A stretch of DNA of 64,000 nucleotides from Phanerodontia chrysosporium (GCA_001910725.1 MJGA01000020.1:1-64000); one strand, 5' to 3'; shown: positions 12,458-23,819, counted from the first letter of the stretch. Notes: generated by a model from the letters alone, not told the origin. Numbers and translations are program-made.

Positions 12458-15296
12458 CTACTGACTCGACGTGCTCCTGGTTTCCAGCCCCTCAGTACCT
12501 CTCGCGTGCCTCGGGTCGCCGTCGCCAGTCTCGCGAATCGCTGCCTCGCGCTGGCGTGGGTGGCTTAGTCCTTCTAGCTCACCCGCACGCAGCAAGGGCC
12601 ATAACATTCTAGGCAGTAGGCATGTGTCGCACTTGCAATCTTGAGGGAGGAGCCTGTAGGTTCCCTCGGCAAGTCCTGCAAACGACGGGTCCTCCAATGT
12701 CGTCCTGTCACCGTGCAGCTCTTCCAGGAAGGTTGTTACGAGCTCGTAGTATCGCTCCAGGTCACCTGCTTCGACACACGCCTGTCGGAGCATCGAGCTG
12801 AAACCAGAAGTCTCCAACGGAGCCCGGGGTTGTTCGTTGATCGCTTCCGTGAGGTCATCCGCACTAATCTCCGGGACGGGGCGTCTGGATAGAGACTGAG
12901 ACTGCCGCCTCTGCCATAGCTGCACGTAGGATGTGAACTTGATGAATTCGCAGCAGAGTTGGGTACTAGTCCTCATGTCGGACTCGTCGGACGACCTCTG
13001 GTAGAGTGAATCGGTGACGGTATACTCAGCAAACTAAGTGTGCGTGGCTAGAAACATGGACGCACTGATCTGAGATAACTCTCCACAGCATGCCCGGCCC
13101 ATGTCACGCGGATCGGCTCCGTCACCCACACATACATGGCAAGCTGGATGCTTGGGATAAAGGAGAATAGCAGGGGGTAGTCATTGCCATAATAGGCTCG
13201 CTGAATGGAGTAGCAATCCAAAAGATAATAGGGCCAGAGTGTGATGAATGGATGCCTCTCTGGGGATCCAAGATACCTTTGAGTCGGTGACGATGCAAGC
13301 AGCTCGGTGACAAGTGGCACATTGAGAATTTCTGCCAAGCATATGAAGCCGTTGCTTTTCCGCCACAAAGCATCTGGATGTCGCTTGCCTAAGAAGAACT
13401 GCGGGAAGAAGTCATCGAAGGGTGTTACGCTGCGGTCTGTATTGATCATCAAGATGCTCTTCAGGCCTAGTAATACCGATAAGTCGTATTCGTGGCCTAG
13501 AGACAAATTGTACAGTTGACTAAGCTTGCTGCCCATGTTCAGGCCTCCCTTGCACACAGCTAAGGCCACTATGATGTTCATGCGATTCTGCTGGTTGATG
13601 TTGCAGCCGTTATGTTGGAACGATAGAATAGCCTGGTAGATGATATTGGCTGACGAAGGTATCTGTTTGCAAAGGAGATGTTGGAGTGCCATGGACTCTA
13701 GGTGAGAATGTTCCCTGCATAGATAGTTAACTACAGCCCTTGCAACTGCGATGTCATTGCCAACAAGTCTCGAAAGCTTTTGGAGGTAGTGAGGATGCTT
13801 TCGAAGATAGTCTTGGAGATGCTGGGGAACAATCAAGAGCCTAGTCTCCAGATAATGTTGTGCACTACATGTGCTGTGTTGTAGACCATCACCTAATGGT
13901 TGGTAATGCACAAGGTGTATCAACCTGGGATCCAAGAGTCTCGCTGTGATGTGTAGCAAGAGTTGTGAAGTGATGAATATACGAAGCCAAGGGAAATTGC
14001 AAACCAGGTCAAGCAGATATCGCAACAGCCCTGAGACGGCCTCCTTCTCAGGTAGGCCATCAATCCCATCAATGACTATGACTGTTGGCTTGAAAGGCAT
14101 TTTTGCAAGAGCACGATGGATCATGTCTCTGATTACATGTTCCATTCCATATTCGTCACCCTCCGAGAGATGCTTCCGGACAATGTCTTGCACAACTTTA
14201 GCATCAGAACCGAGACTTGAGTGTAGCTGATATGCAAGTGATGGCAGGAAAACACAAAGTGGAGTATCAGAGGGACAATTGTCCTTCATGAAGAAGCAGG
14301 AGGCCACAAGAATGTGGGCCTTGGGCTCTGATGCTTCATTTAGACGTGTACAGACCTGGTAGGCAAGAGATGATTTCCCGGAGCCTGGCTCACCAGAGAG
14401 AAAGTAAACAGCTTTCTGCCCTGGTGCTGGCCAGCATTGTAGATCAGCCAGAATAAGATGCCGCCCAGACTCGTGCTTATGATCTGACATGTGGTGAAAT
14501 GACATGTGAGTCATTAGCTCGAGGAGGGTTGCAGTCTCTTCTGAGGATGTGAATACTATTTAAATGAAAGGTTGCTGGAAGTGTCTAGCAGATGACTTAC
14601 CAGCCAGCTTCCATTCATATTCTCTATCCTGTGCAAAACTGTGAGTGAGCCTTGAGAGGATTGGTGAAATGATTGGGCTCCACAAACCAATGTGTCACGG
14701 ATTGTGATCAAAATATCAATGAGACTAACTGAGTCGCAGTGCTAGAGACGTGGGCAAATCATTCTGGCTGATCATTATATGCGAACAAAAGTGACACAAT
14801 ACCTCAAAAACAGTGGTGGCCGTGTCCAAACGCTCCTTCATCTCTCTGAGAATGGCACAGTTATGATTGAGTGATCTTGGGCCAAGGGAGCTTAGAAAGT
14901 GCCGCAGGCCTTTGCTGGGGGCACTCCTCAACCTGTTGGCACATTTGCCGACGTGCAACAGCTCGCTGTGTTCCATGTCAACACAAGCAGGCTGCAGTGG
15001 GCTGCAACATACCTGAGCAGGTTCCGAGCTCTCTCTTGAAGTTTTTCGCAGAACTTGATTCTCTCTTTCACTTCCTCTTGCCAATCCTGGGCCCTGGGGT
15101 CGGTCAGAATGTCTTCCACCTTTCCGATGGTCTTCATGATAATGTTATCCAAGCTTGAGATACTAGCTGTAAGCATGGCTTTCTGCTCACGGCAGTGGGC
15201 ATCAGGGAGGGTCTGGATAGGATTACATGGTTAATAAACAATGACACAGGATGCTTTGGGACGGCATACCTGAAGATTCATCTCTAGTTTCTCCAT
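12458..15296 (-). CDS. NACHT-domain NTPase (NLR-like), about 817 aa
   Basis: NACHT proteins are NTP-driven switches; in fungi many act in non-self recognition and programmed cell death. Seven exons fit in phase: 15296-15270, 15212-15013, 14932-14803, 14741-14688, 14628-14601, 14540-13066 and 12997-12458. The first about 140 residues are charged helices (EEVKERIKFCEKLQERA). The NACHT domain follows with Walker A GEPGSGKSS (about residue 200) and Walker B TVIVIDGIDG (about residue 300), then FITSQ as sensor. The C-terminal third is helical with no WD40, ankyrin or TPR repeats seen. The last 180-aa exon is joined by a good GTGCGT donor before an in-frame stop, so a shorter protein ending at 13048 is possible. 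The start may lie further upstream. Confidence 0.8.
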
Positions 15297-15652
15297 CTCG
15301 GCGATGATAGCTGGGAAATGTGTCAATCGCTCGGTTTGGTACAAGTGGTACTGTCGCATTGCCGTCGAGTACACGAAGAGCGGATAACGAGATGTTGGTG
15401 GTGGAGTGCAAGTGTAAGGGCACCGTGGGAGCGTGTGCTTGCGACGCGCGTCGCTCGTGTTCGGAAATGAAGCGTGGCTGTGTGCCGTGCACACGAGGCA
15501 CGGACCAATAAAGAGCGTCGACAGGCACTGCGGTATACCGATCTGAGGCGACGGCGCGGGCCGACCGCTGCTGCCTGTGCGGCGTGAGAACAGTCGAGCG
15601 CCACGAGGTCTGTCCCTAACCCCCAGGCCTGCCTCCCACTTCGCCCAAGACC
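15297..15652. promoter_or_regulatory. Divergent promoter between NACHT and SRAP genes
   Basis: About 356 bp separate the start proposed for the NACHT gene from the ATG of the SRAP gene. The SRAP side has a short pyrimidine-rich leader. No consensus box stands out. Confidence 0.4.
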
Positions 15653-16252
15653 ATGTGTGGCCGCTTTGCACTCGGGCTCCCCGTACGTCGCCGTTTCCCC
15701 ACCAGCGGACTGCACCACCCACGTGAGCACAGCACGACGAGATCCAGGCCCTGCACGGCTACGACGGCCTCGCGGTCGGCGACTGGGTCGCGCGCGACGC
15801 CTTCGTCCCGCGCTTCAACATCGCCCCGCGCTCGCAGGCCCCTGTCGTCTGCCGCGCCGACGCACTCGCCTCCGCTGCCTCCGCCAACCCCAGCGCTGCT
15901 GGCCCCTCTGCCTCCGCAGCCCACGAGGAAGGTCGAGAGGCTGGCGAACGCCGCAGCGGACACGATGCAGAGGACGCCGCGCTCGTGCTGCACACGATGA
16001 AGTGGGGGCTCGTCCCGCACTGGAGCACGCACGAGGACCCCACGCTCAACACCATCAACGCGCGCGCCGAGGCGCTCGAGGAGGGCACCGGCATGTGGAA
16101 GGGCCTCCGCGCCCGCAGGCGCTGTGCCGTGCCGTGCCAGGGGTGCGTCCTGCTCTCTGTTCCTGCACGCGGCCAGCGGGGCACTGAGGGCCGCAAGGTA
16201 CTACGAGTGGCTCAAGAAGGGCCGCGAGCGCCTCCCGCATTTCACCCGGCGC

Positions 16253-16256
16253 GCGG
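16253..16256. repeat. Target-site duplication, outer element, left copy
   Basis: GCGG before the LTR end TGATGCGC matches GCGG at 34856-34859. Skipping one copy restores the reading frame of the SRAP exon. Confidence 0.75.
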
Positions 16257-16316
16257 TGATGCGCTTGCGCGCGGTTAGGCCGAAAGAAAGGGAGAACTTA
16301 GAGAAGGAGATGGAGG

Positions 16317-16321
16317 GGAAC
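16317..16321. repeat. Target-site duplication GGAAC, inner element, left copy
   Basis: GGAAC occurs at 16317-16321 and 24421-24425, on both sides of the inner element, and only once in the uninterrupted LTR copy at 34070. Confidence 0.92.
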
Positions 16322-16435
16322 TGTCACAGTTTTTCGTCTCAACCCTTAGGGTTAGGGGCAGCAGGTGACAGAAGCGATTACTCCGAACTGTGACATGCAG
16401 AAGCGCTGGAGTGACAGCCCTAGGCTCGGGGCTGG

Positions 16436-16471
16436 TCACGTGATACGGCGGTCACGTGATGCGCACACGTG
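16436..16471 (+). promoter_or_regulatory. E-box cluster in LTR U3
   Basis: Two perfect TCACGTGA palindromes (16436-16443, 16452-16459) and one CACGTG (16466-16471) lie 16 and about 14 bp apart. CACGTG is the core bound by bHLH factors such as Pho4 and Cbf1 in yeasts. They lie about 280 bp before the TATA box, so they may control the element. Confidence 0.6.
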
Positions 16472-16739
16472 CGGTATCCCAGGGTCACATGGTCGAAGGT
16501 CTAGAAGCAGGCAAGGGTCTGGAAGCGCCGAGACACCCCGGAATGGACTAGAAAGTCCTGGAGGTCTCTGGACAGGTCCGGACAGTGCTGGAACGTTCTG
16601 GGGGTTTCTGGGACATCGTAGGAACATTTAGGAACGTGTAGGAGAATGTAGGAATGCCTGTAGGGCACTAGCCAATAGCGTAGTAGGTATTAGATAGCTA
16701 GGACCCTGAACACCGGTCCCTGGGGACCTGGTGCACATG

Positions 16740-16747
16740 TATATAAA
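16740..16747 (+). promoter_or_regulatory. TATA box of inner element
   Basis: TATATAAA lies 33 bp upstream of AGCTTCAATCT (16773), the predicted 5' end of the transcript. Confidence 0.8.
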
Positions 16748-16772
16748 CCCTGAGGGCTGGGGGTGCCTCCCC

Positions 16773-16783
16773 AGCTTCAATCT
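16773..16783 (+). promoter_or_regulatory. Predicted transcript 5' end / self-primer
   Basis: AGCTTCAATCT is the exact reverse complement of the 11 bases two nt after the LTR (16925-16935) and lies at the distance from the TATA box expected for transcription start. This is the arrangement of self-primed Tf1-type elements. Confidence 0.75.
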
Positions 16784-16924
16784 CATCGCATCTCACCTCT
16801 CTAGTCTCTATACCTCGTCTTCAAGCTTGGCTACACCCTTTTGTAGTCCAAGTAAACCTTTGCCAGTGAGTATTGCTGGTTGGTTTGGTGTATAGGCGCT
16901 AGGGCAGCGCATTTTTGTGATAGA

Positions 16925-16935
16925 AGATTGAAGCT
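16925..16935 (+). other. Self-complementary primer-binding site
   Basis: AGATTGAAGCT begins two nt after the 5' LTR. It lacks the TGG expected for pairing with a tRNA CCA end and instead pairs perfectly with the predicted first 11 nt of the element RNA. Confidence 0.75.
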
Positions 16936-17231
16936 AGCCAACCTACTCCACCTTTGGTGGCCTAGGTTATTGCTTTGGGTTCTGGGGGCTTGTTTGAACA
17001 AGTGCTTTTGCGCTTTGTTCAGTTTTCTGCCGATCCACAGGCGCAAGTGGGCACTATAGTACCTTTTTAGGTACAGACAGGGGAACGTGGTGTAACCCAC
17101 CTCAGAGGGCTTTGCCTGCGGACGAGTAACCCCTGTTGTAGTGCGGGACTAAGGGTGTAATACCCTGTCCAACCAGTTTTAGCTGCGTGGCGTGGAAACC
17201 CGCAGTAATACCCCTTTCTCTTCGTTGAGGG

Positions 17232-18043
17232 TTGGCTGGCAGGAAAGCCTTGCGCTTTGCCTGTGTGGAGAAGTTTTCTGGCTTGTGTACACAGGCTGAC
17301 CCGTGTTTACTAGTGCCTAAAGCTGCTAGGAACCGTTTGGTCCTTGCTAAGGACGAGAGCTCTGGCAAACCCTTGCTTGAGCGCATCAAGATCTCGAACC
17401 TTCACCGCTTCAAAGACGTTGGGAAGCCGCGCCCTGCGTACAAACCTCGCACCACACCCTACACCCCTGTCCCTGGTCGTCGTGAAAGGCTTGCTCGTGA
17501 AGCAGACTTGAACGACTTCAAGCACCAGCTTCAGCTCGAAGACTATCGCAACGAACAGCGCAAGCGCCGCCTACTCGATCGCATCGCGAACGCCCCTCCC
17601 CCTCTCCCCCTCATCGAGCGTATTGAACCTCCCCCTACCCCCCTATCGAAGTCAAACCCATTCCCAAGGACCTTCGCTTTCACACCAACACTCAGGTCCA
17701 TCAGCTGCGCGACTACGGACGGAAGTTCAACGGCGCCCTTAACCACTTGGGTCCGTTCTTTCAGAGGCTAGACGAGCAGCGTTTTCGAGTTGGGTTGACT
17801 GAACACGAGCTCTACATCTTGGGCTTGTTCAAGGAGAGGTTCGACAACATTCGCAAACACCTTCAGACCATCGTCGAGACGAAGGAGTACACCACGAGGG
17901 AGTGGAAGAAGATTTCGAGGGATTTGAAGAAGGCAGGCGCACATAGCTTCGCTGAGCTTAAGCCACGCTTCGCTGAGCACTGCAGGGAGCTGATTCAGGA
18001 GTTGGGTGAAGATTGGTTGTTTTTGGAGAAGAACCTCGATTAG
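17232..18043 (+). CDS. Accessory ORF upstream of gag in inner element, frameshifted
   Basis: I do not recognise this protein. Frame one covers 17232 to about 17643 and is basic, with DLNDFKHQLQLEDYRNEQRKRRLLDRI and a proline-rich PPPLPLIERIEPPPTP segment. The message continues one frame back (IEVKPIPKDLRFHTNTQVHQL then LGPFFQRLDEQRF) to TAG at 18043, giving about 270 aa in total. The switch falls at a run of six C (17638-17643), so one base may be missing. The C-terminal half is helical and charged. It ends 30 nt before gag. It may be an extra gag-like structural protein, but no motif proves it. Confidence 0.55.
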
Positions 18044-18072
18044 TTTTTGTATCTGCGCGTTTTTGAATCAAG

Positions 18073-19652
18073 ATGTCACTCAATTCAAATCCTGTTGACT
18101 TTGGTTTGCGTTCTGCTTCGAGTTCAAGTGGCATGGACCCTTGGGGAGCGTTAGAACTTGGCTCTATGGCTGAGGGAGGCCCCACCCCAGTTTTGGCCGC
18201 TGCGCCGCTTTCGACCTCTTACGAAGAGTACAGCCAGTCATGGGTACAAGCCGCTCAGGAAGGACTGACTCCTGGCGACTTTAAGGCCCTCGTTGACAGC
18301 CTGGGTAACTGGGTAAAGGCTGAGATAGCTCAAGTAAGGTCGGAAATGGGTTCAGAAGTCCTTCGCTTGAAGGAAGCCCTTCGCAAACGCAAAACCGAGG
18401 CCAAGACACTTCAGGAGCAGATAGACATTCTTGAGCAGACTAGACAGCACTTGTCTGCGCAGATAGCAGAGGCTCAGAACCAAAATCGCGTTTTGCAGAA
18501 CGCTATGCAGGTGCTGAAGCAGGAGAACGAGAGCTTGAAAGTGTTGGTTCAGCAAGGCACTAGTGGAGGCAACGTTGGGTTGTCTCAGTCTTTGTTCCCT
18601 ACCATGAAGGAGCCTGACACCTTTAATGGTGATAAGGCTAGCAAGCTGGATGACTGGCTCGAGTCGATGGCACTCTGGTTGCGCCACCGTGGCGTAATGG
18701 ACGACGAAAAGAAGATAGAGACGGCGATGACTTACCTGCGAGGTTCAGCAAAGAAGGTCATGCAAGAGTACTTCGACAAGGTGGCAGACTCCAAGCCCCT
18801 TGGTACTTGGACCAACTTTGTGAACGAACTCCAGAAAGGATTCCAACAGACCGACAAGAAGGACAGGGCAAGGGCAGAGTTTGAGCAGCTTGTCAGCAAG
18901 AAAGGGACGAACGAGAAGACTTTCAACGAGTTTGCTGCTCGTTTCCGTTCACTGGCTCGCCAAACTGGCTTCTCCAACGAAGAACTGTTGGTCAAAGCCT
19001 ATGCCCATACCCCTCGTGCCGCCGCCGATGTACTGGCAGCCCGTGGTCGTGCTCAGTGGGCTACGACCTGGGATGGTTGGTTGAAGGATGTTCAGGAGAT
19101 TCTGCAGGATCAACGTCTCTTGACGGGCACCGTACTCTCTGGACAGCCTCAGTCGTCGAAAGACCCTGACGCTATGGATGTCGACGCCTTGAAGAAGGGC
19201 TCAGCCCAGGGTAAAGGCAAGACAGCCAAAGTTCAGAAGGTTGCCATGTCATTCGAGGAGGCGAAAAAGAAAGGCTGCTGTGCTCAGTGTGGAGGCAAAG
19301 GCCATATCGCCAAGGAGTGTCCATCGAAGAAGAACAACTCAGGTTCTTCGACGTCGTCGAGTAAAACCACCAATGCACCGGTGGCCAGTTCGTCAAAGGC
19401 TTCGTCTTCAAAGGGAAAGGAGAAGGATAAGGGCTCTCGCCACACGAAGAACAGTGTGCGCGAGGTGTACGCCAGCGACTCGGAGAGATTCCAGGAGGTA
19501 GCCTCTGACGAGGAGTCGAGCGCGGATAGCTCAGAAGAAGAAGATACCCCAAGACCAAGCAAAAGAAGAAGTCGTCTTCGAAGGAGAAGGCGCAGAAGAT
19601 TAACCGCGTGGTGTTCTCAGATGATGAGGATTTTCTGCAGGGACCGATGTAG
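18073..19652 (+). CDS. Gag protein of inner element
   Basis: Gag forms the virus-like particle and packages element RNA. The start ATG at 18073 follows the accessory ORF. Residues about 90-170 are a coiled coil (LRLKEALRKRKTEAKTLQEQ). The retrotransposon gag domain follows (FNGDKASKLDDWLESMALWL, ARAEFEQLVSK, FAARFRSLARQTGFSNEELL). A CCHC zinc knuckle CAQCGGKGHIAKEC binds RNA. The tail is Ser/Lys-rich and acidic. The uninterrupted frame runs to 19716, but after CCCC at 19547-19550 its translation turns into R-rich nonsense, whereas one frame back reads KTKQKKKSSSKEKAQK and stops at 19652, suggesting one lost C. Confidence 0.9.
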
Positions 19653-22600
19653 AGTCTGCGACATCTGGTCCGTTTTTAGATTTCCTTTACCCTCCCGACT
19701 CAGTAGAATGTATTAGATCAGTTTTGGAATCGAGAAAAGTCTCTAGTCTACCCTCCAAATCGAGCTTTATCGTTCCAGTAACTTTGAGTCAGGGTAAGGA
19801 AATCAGAGTGCAGACTACCGCGCTGGTTGATTCAGGGGCCTATGCTGTGTTCATTAGCCATCGCTTCGTCAAGAAGCATAAGCTGAAGACGAACCAGCTG
19901 GCCAGGGAGATACGCGTTTACAACGCAGATGGCTCCAGGAACAAGTGTGGCAGTATTGAGGAGTACGCTTGGCTCGACGTAGCCGTAGGGGACCATGTCT
20001 CCAGACAAGCATGCCTCATTACAGATCTGGGTGGAAAGGACATGTTCCTCGGCTTTAGCTACTTGAAGAAGCATAATCCTGAGATAGATTGGGATAAGGG
20101 CGAGTGGAAGTACTCCAGATGCCCAGATTCTTGTCGCTTTACCAGCCACAAGGCTCAAGTAGCACAAGCAGAGCTCGAAGAACCTATGGATGAGGACTTC
20201 GAGGAGGAAGAAGAGGAGCCTTGGCTTCAGTGGGTCGACCCTTCCACCCCAGATGGCCGCGTTTTGGCAGTAACCTGCCGGAAGATCGCAGCGATGTGCA
20301 GTATTTGTTCGCTGGAGGGAATCGAGGGCTGGGAGCAGCTTGTCCCTGCACAGTATCAGGACTATGGGGACGTGTTTTCGAAGCGCGCAAGCGAACGGTT
20401 ACCCGTACGAAAGCCTTACGACCACGCTGTCGAGTTTATCGACGGAGCTACCCTACCTCGACCAGCTCGTAATTACTCGCTGTCGCCAGAAGAGAGGAAT
20501 TCTCTGGACGAGTGGATTCAGGAGAATCTCGCCAAGGGATACATCAGACCGAGTAAATCCCCGCTGGCAGCACCAGTCTTTTTCGTGAAGAAGAAGGACG
20601 GTTCATTGCGCTTGGTGCAGGACTACAGGAAGCTGAACGAAGTCGTCAAGAAAGACCGCTTCCCTATACCCAAGATTTCAGACCTTATAGATCGACTATC
20701 TAAGGCCAATATATACACCAAGATTGACCTTAGATGGGGGTATAACAACGTCAGAATCAAGGAAGGAGACGAGTGGAAGCTGGCCTTCATCACACCTTTC
20801 GGTTTATATGAACCTACAGTGATGTTCTTCGGCCTCAGCAATGCACCAGCAACCTTTCAGCGCATGATGAACCATATTCTCGATGATCTGATTCGAGAAG
20901 GGCATGTCATGGTCTACCTAGACGACATTCTCATCTTCACGAACGACTTGGACCACCATCGGCGATTAGTTCGCGAGGTATTGCAGCGGCTACGCGATAA
21001 CGACCTGTTCGCTAAGCCAGAAAAATGCTTCTTCGAGACGGATAGCATTGAATACCTCGGAATGATCATCAGCAAGGGGTCGGTTCAGATGGATCCATCG
21101 AAGGTAGACGGCGTTTTATCTTGGCCCATACCCAAAAGGGTCAAAGATGTCCAGGCTTTCCTGGGTTTTGCCAACTTCTACCGGCGGTTTATTCGAGACT
21201 TTGGCAAGATTGTTCGCCCATTGTCAGAGCTTACCCGCAAAGGCAAAGAGTGGGAATGGGGCCTGAGCAGCAGGATGCTTTCGATACGCTCAAAAGAGCG
21301 TTCACTACTGCGCCTATTCTCAAGATTCCAGACGACGAGCACCCTTTTAGGCTCGAATGCGATTCGTCAGACTTTGCTACGGGGGCTGTACTTGAGCAAC
21401 TGGGCGAGGACGGCCTTTGGCACCCTGTCGCGTTTTACTCCAAGGCGCTAGGCGTACACGAGCGCAACTACGAGATATACGACAAGGAGATGCTAGCCAT
21501 CATCCGCGCGCTGAAGGAATGGCGCCACCACTTGGAGGGACACCCTCTACCGTTCGAAATATGGTCAGATCACCAGAATTTGACCTATTTCCGCAAGGCA
21601 CAAGACTTGACGCGACGTCAAGCGCGATGGAGCCTTTTCCTCACACGTTTCCACTTCAAGTTGGAGCACAAGCCTGGAAAGACGATGAAGCGGGCTGATC
21701 CAATGTCCAGGAGGCCAGATCATGAATTGGGGGTGGATTGCGACAATCGTGAAAAAGTCCTTTTGAAGCCAGAATACTTCGCGATTCGAGCCATGCAACC
21801 AACCCATTCATCGATAGTGGACGATAGCAAACTGCTAGAAAGGATCAGAAAAGCCCTGCTGGACGACGAAGTCACCAAGTCGTACAAAGACCTGATGTTG
21901 AAAGGACCAAGAGAGTTCGGGAAGGACTTAGCGGAATGGCACCTCGAGGACGGGCTACTACTGCACCGAGGCAAGGTGTATGTGCCCAAGGACGACAAGA
22001 TTAGGGCGGATCTACTCAAGTTACACCACGACTTCCCTGGGGCTGGACACCCTGGACGATGGAAGACGTTGGAGTTGCTGTCGCGCAACTACTGGTGGCC
22101 AGGAATGTCAGTTTACGTCAAGAAGTACGTCGCAGGTTGCGAAGTCTGCCAGTCGCATAAAAACGTCAATCAGAAGCCTGCTGGCCTGCTACAGCCGAAC
22201 GAGGTTCCGTCGGAACCCTGGGAGATAATCTCATGCGATATGATCACGGACTTGCCTGAGTCGGACGGTTACAACGCTATCTTCGTAGTCGTTTGCCGCT
22301 TAACCAAGCGAGCACATTTCCTCCCCATCACCAAGGAGTTTTCAGCCAAGGATCTGGGAAATTTGCTCTATGAGCGTGTTTGGCCTTTGCATGGCCTACC
22401 CAGACAGATCATTTCGGACAGAGGAACGCAGTTCGCTGCGAAACTCTTTCAGGAATGGTGCAGACTCCTGGGGATCAAGTCAGCAATGACTACAGCGTTT
22501 CACCCTCAGGCAGACGGTCAGACTGAGCGAGTTAATCAGTCATTGGAGCAGTATCTGCGCTGCTACACAAGCTTTAGGCAGGACGACTGGGCGTACCTTT

Positions 22601-23784
22601 TGCCCTCTGCTGAGTTTGCGTACAACAACCAGGCGCATGAAAGCACCAAGAACTCGCCATTCTTCGTCGAATATGGCCGTCACCCACGCATGTTCCCAGA
22701 GCAGGACCGTGTTACAAGGTTGTCAGAACTGGACGACTGGACAAAGCTTAGACAGGAGGCCCAAGATCAGGCGAAAGCCGCGCTCGTGCTGGCTGCAGAG
22801 CGAATGAAGTGGTATTACGACCAGGGTAAATCAGAACCCTTGTTCAAGGTCGGAGACCGTGTTTGGCTTGACGCAAAGGATCTGAACCTTCGGGTTCCCT
22901 CCAAAAAACTGGCACCAAAGCGAGTAGGCCCTTACGAGATCGTAGAGCAGCTGGGACCGGTTACCTTCAAGCTGAAGTTACCAGCCCATGTGAAGATTCA
23001 CCCGGTCTTCCACGCAAGCAAGCTCACGAAGCACGTCGAGGATGAGGTCGCCAATCGCATGCGCAAACCCCTACCACCCATTCGTGTGGGTGATGACGAG
23101 GAGTACGAGGTCGAGCAGATCGTAGATGCACAGCCAGACTCTAAAGGCCGTGTCATGTACCGAGTACGGTGGAGAGGCTACGACGAGCATAGCGACACAT
23201 GGGAATACTTGCCCAATCTCAAGCACGCTATGGCGAAGGTCAAACAATTCCACAAGAAATACCCAGATGCGCCAAAGGCAATTTCCCTTCTGCAACGCCA
23301 CCACGACGAGGAGGATGAGTTTTTCGTGCGCGAACTCGCGCTACTCCAATCTTGGGGAGCAGACGACCAGTTCGAGGTCGAGCTCATGAACAAGGACGCA
23401 AAACTCCCCTCACGTGGCTCGCCAGAAAGCGCAGGGTTGGATCTTTTCATCACGGAAGACCTTACGCTCAAGCCCCATGATCGCAAGCTAGCGCCAACTG
23501 GCCTTCGAATGTGTACTCCACCAGGTACCTACGCTCGAGTCGCACCACGGAGTGGCCTCAGCCTCAGAGGCATCGACATAGGAGCAGGCGTTATTGACCG
23601 AGATTATCGAGGAGAGCTCAAAATTCTACTCATCAACAACTCGCCCGACACCTTTACATTCCACAAGGGTGATCGTGTCGCTCAACTCGTGCTCGAAAGA
23701 ATCTCCTACGCCGAACCAACTCCGGTTTCTCGCCTCGACTCAACCATTCGCAGCAGCGATGGTTTTGGCTCCACTGGTATTTAG
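19604..23784 (+). CDS. Pol of inner element: PR-RT-RH-IN-chromodomain-dUTPase, one frameshift
   Basis: The polyprotein replicates and integrates the element. Protease has ALVDSGAYAVFI. RT has LVQDYRKLN, FFGLSNAPATFQRMM and the catalytic YLDDIL. RNase H has LECDSSDFATGAVL. Integrase has an HHCC finger (HHDFPGAGHPG, CEVCQSHK) and the triad D (CDMI), D (SDRGTQF), E (QTERVNQS). A chromodomain follows (EYEVEQIVDAQ, YRVRWRGYDEHSDTWEYLPNL). The end is a trimeric dUTPase with all five motifs: SAGLDLF, PRSGLSL, GVIDRDYRGE, GDRVAQLVLE and DGFGSTG. The frame changes by -1 at a G run (21258-21261, WEWG then PEQQDAF), consistent with one missing G. The first usable frame starts after TAA at 19601; no ATG is near, so expression by frameshifting from gag is likely. 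Confidence 0.93.
19628..19634 (+). other. Possible -1 frameshift site between gag and pol
   Basis: G GAT TTT lies in the repaired gag frame, 18 nt before the gag stop at 19650-19652. Slipping back one base enters the pol frame. It resembles the G GAU UUA type slippery site known from a retroviral pro-pol junction. It depends on accepting the C-run correction in gag. Confidence 0.4.
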
Positions 23785-23811
23785 GCTTCACCAGGAGGTT
23801 CAGCTAGAATT

Positions 23812-23819
23812 GGGGGTAA
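23812..23819 (+). other. Polypurine tract of inner element
   Basis: GGGGGTAA sits directly before the 3' LTR start TGTCACA, the place where plus-strand synthesis is primed. Confidence 0.75.

Larger units (their letters stand above)
16322..16922 (+). repeat. Inner element 5' LTR
   Basis: The LTR starts TGTCACA and ends TGTGATA, an imperfect inverted repeat with TA rather than CA at the end. Its first ten bases TGTCACAGTT recur as the exact reverse complement at 16386-16395. Near 16341 lies CCCTTAGGGTTAGGGG. It contains E-boxes, a TATA box and the R region. Confidence 0.95.
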
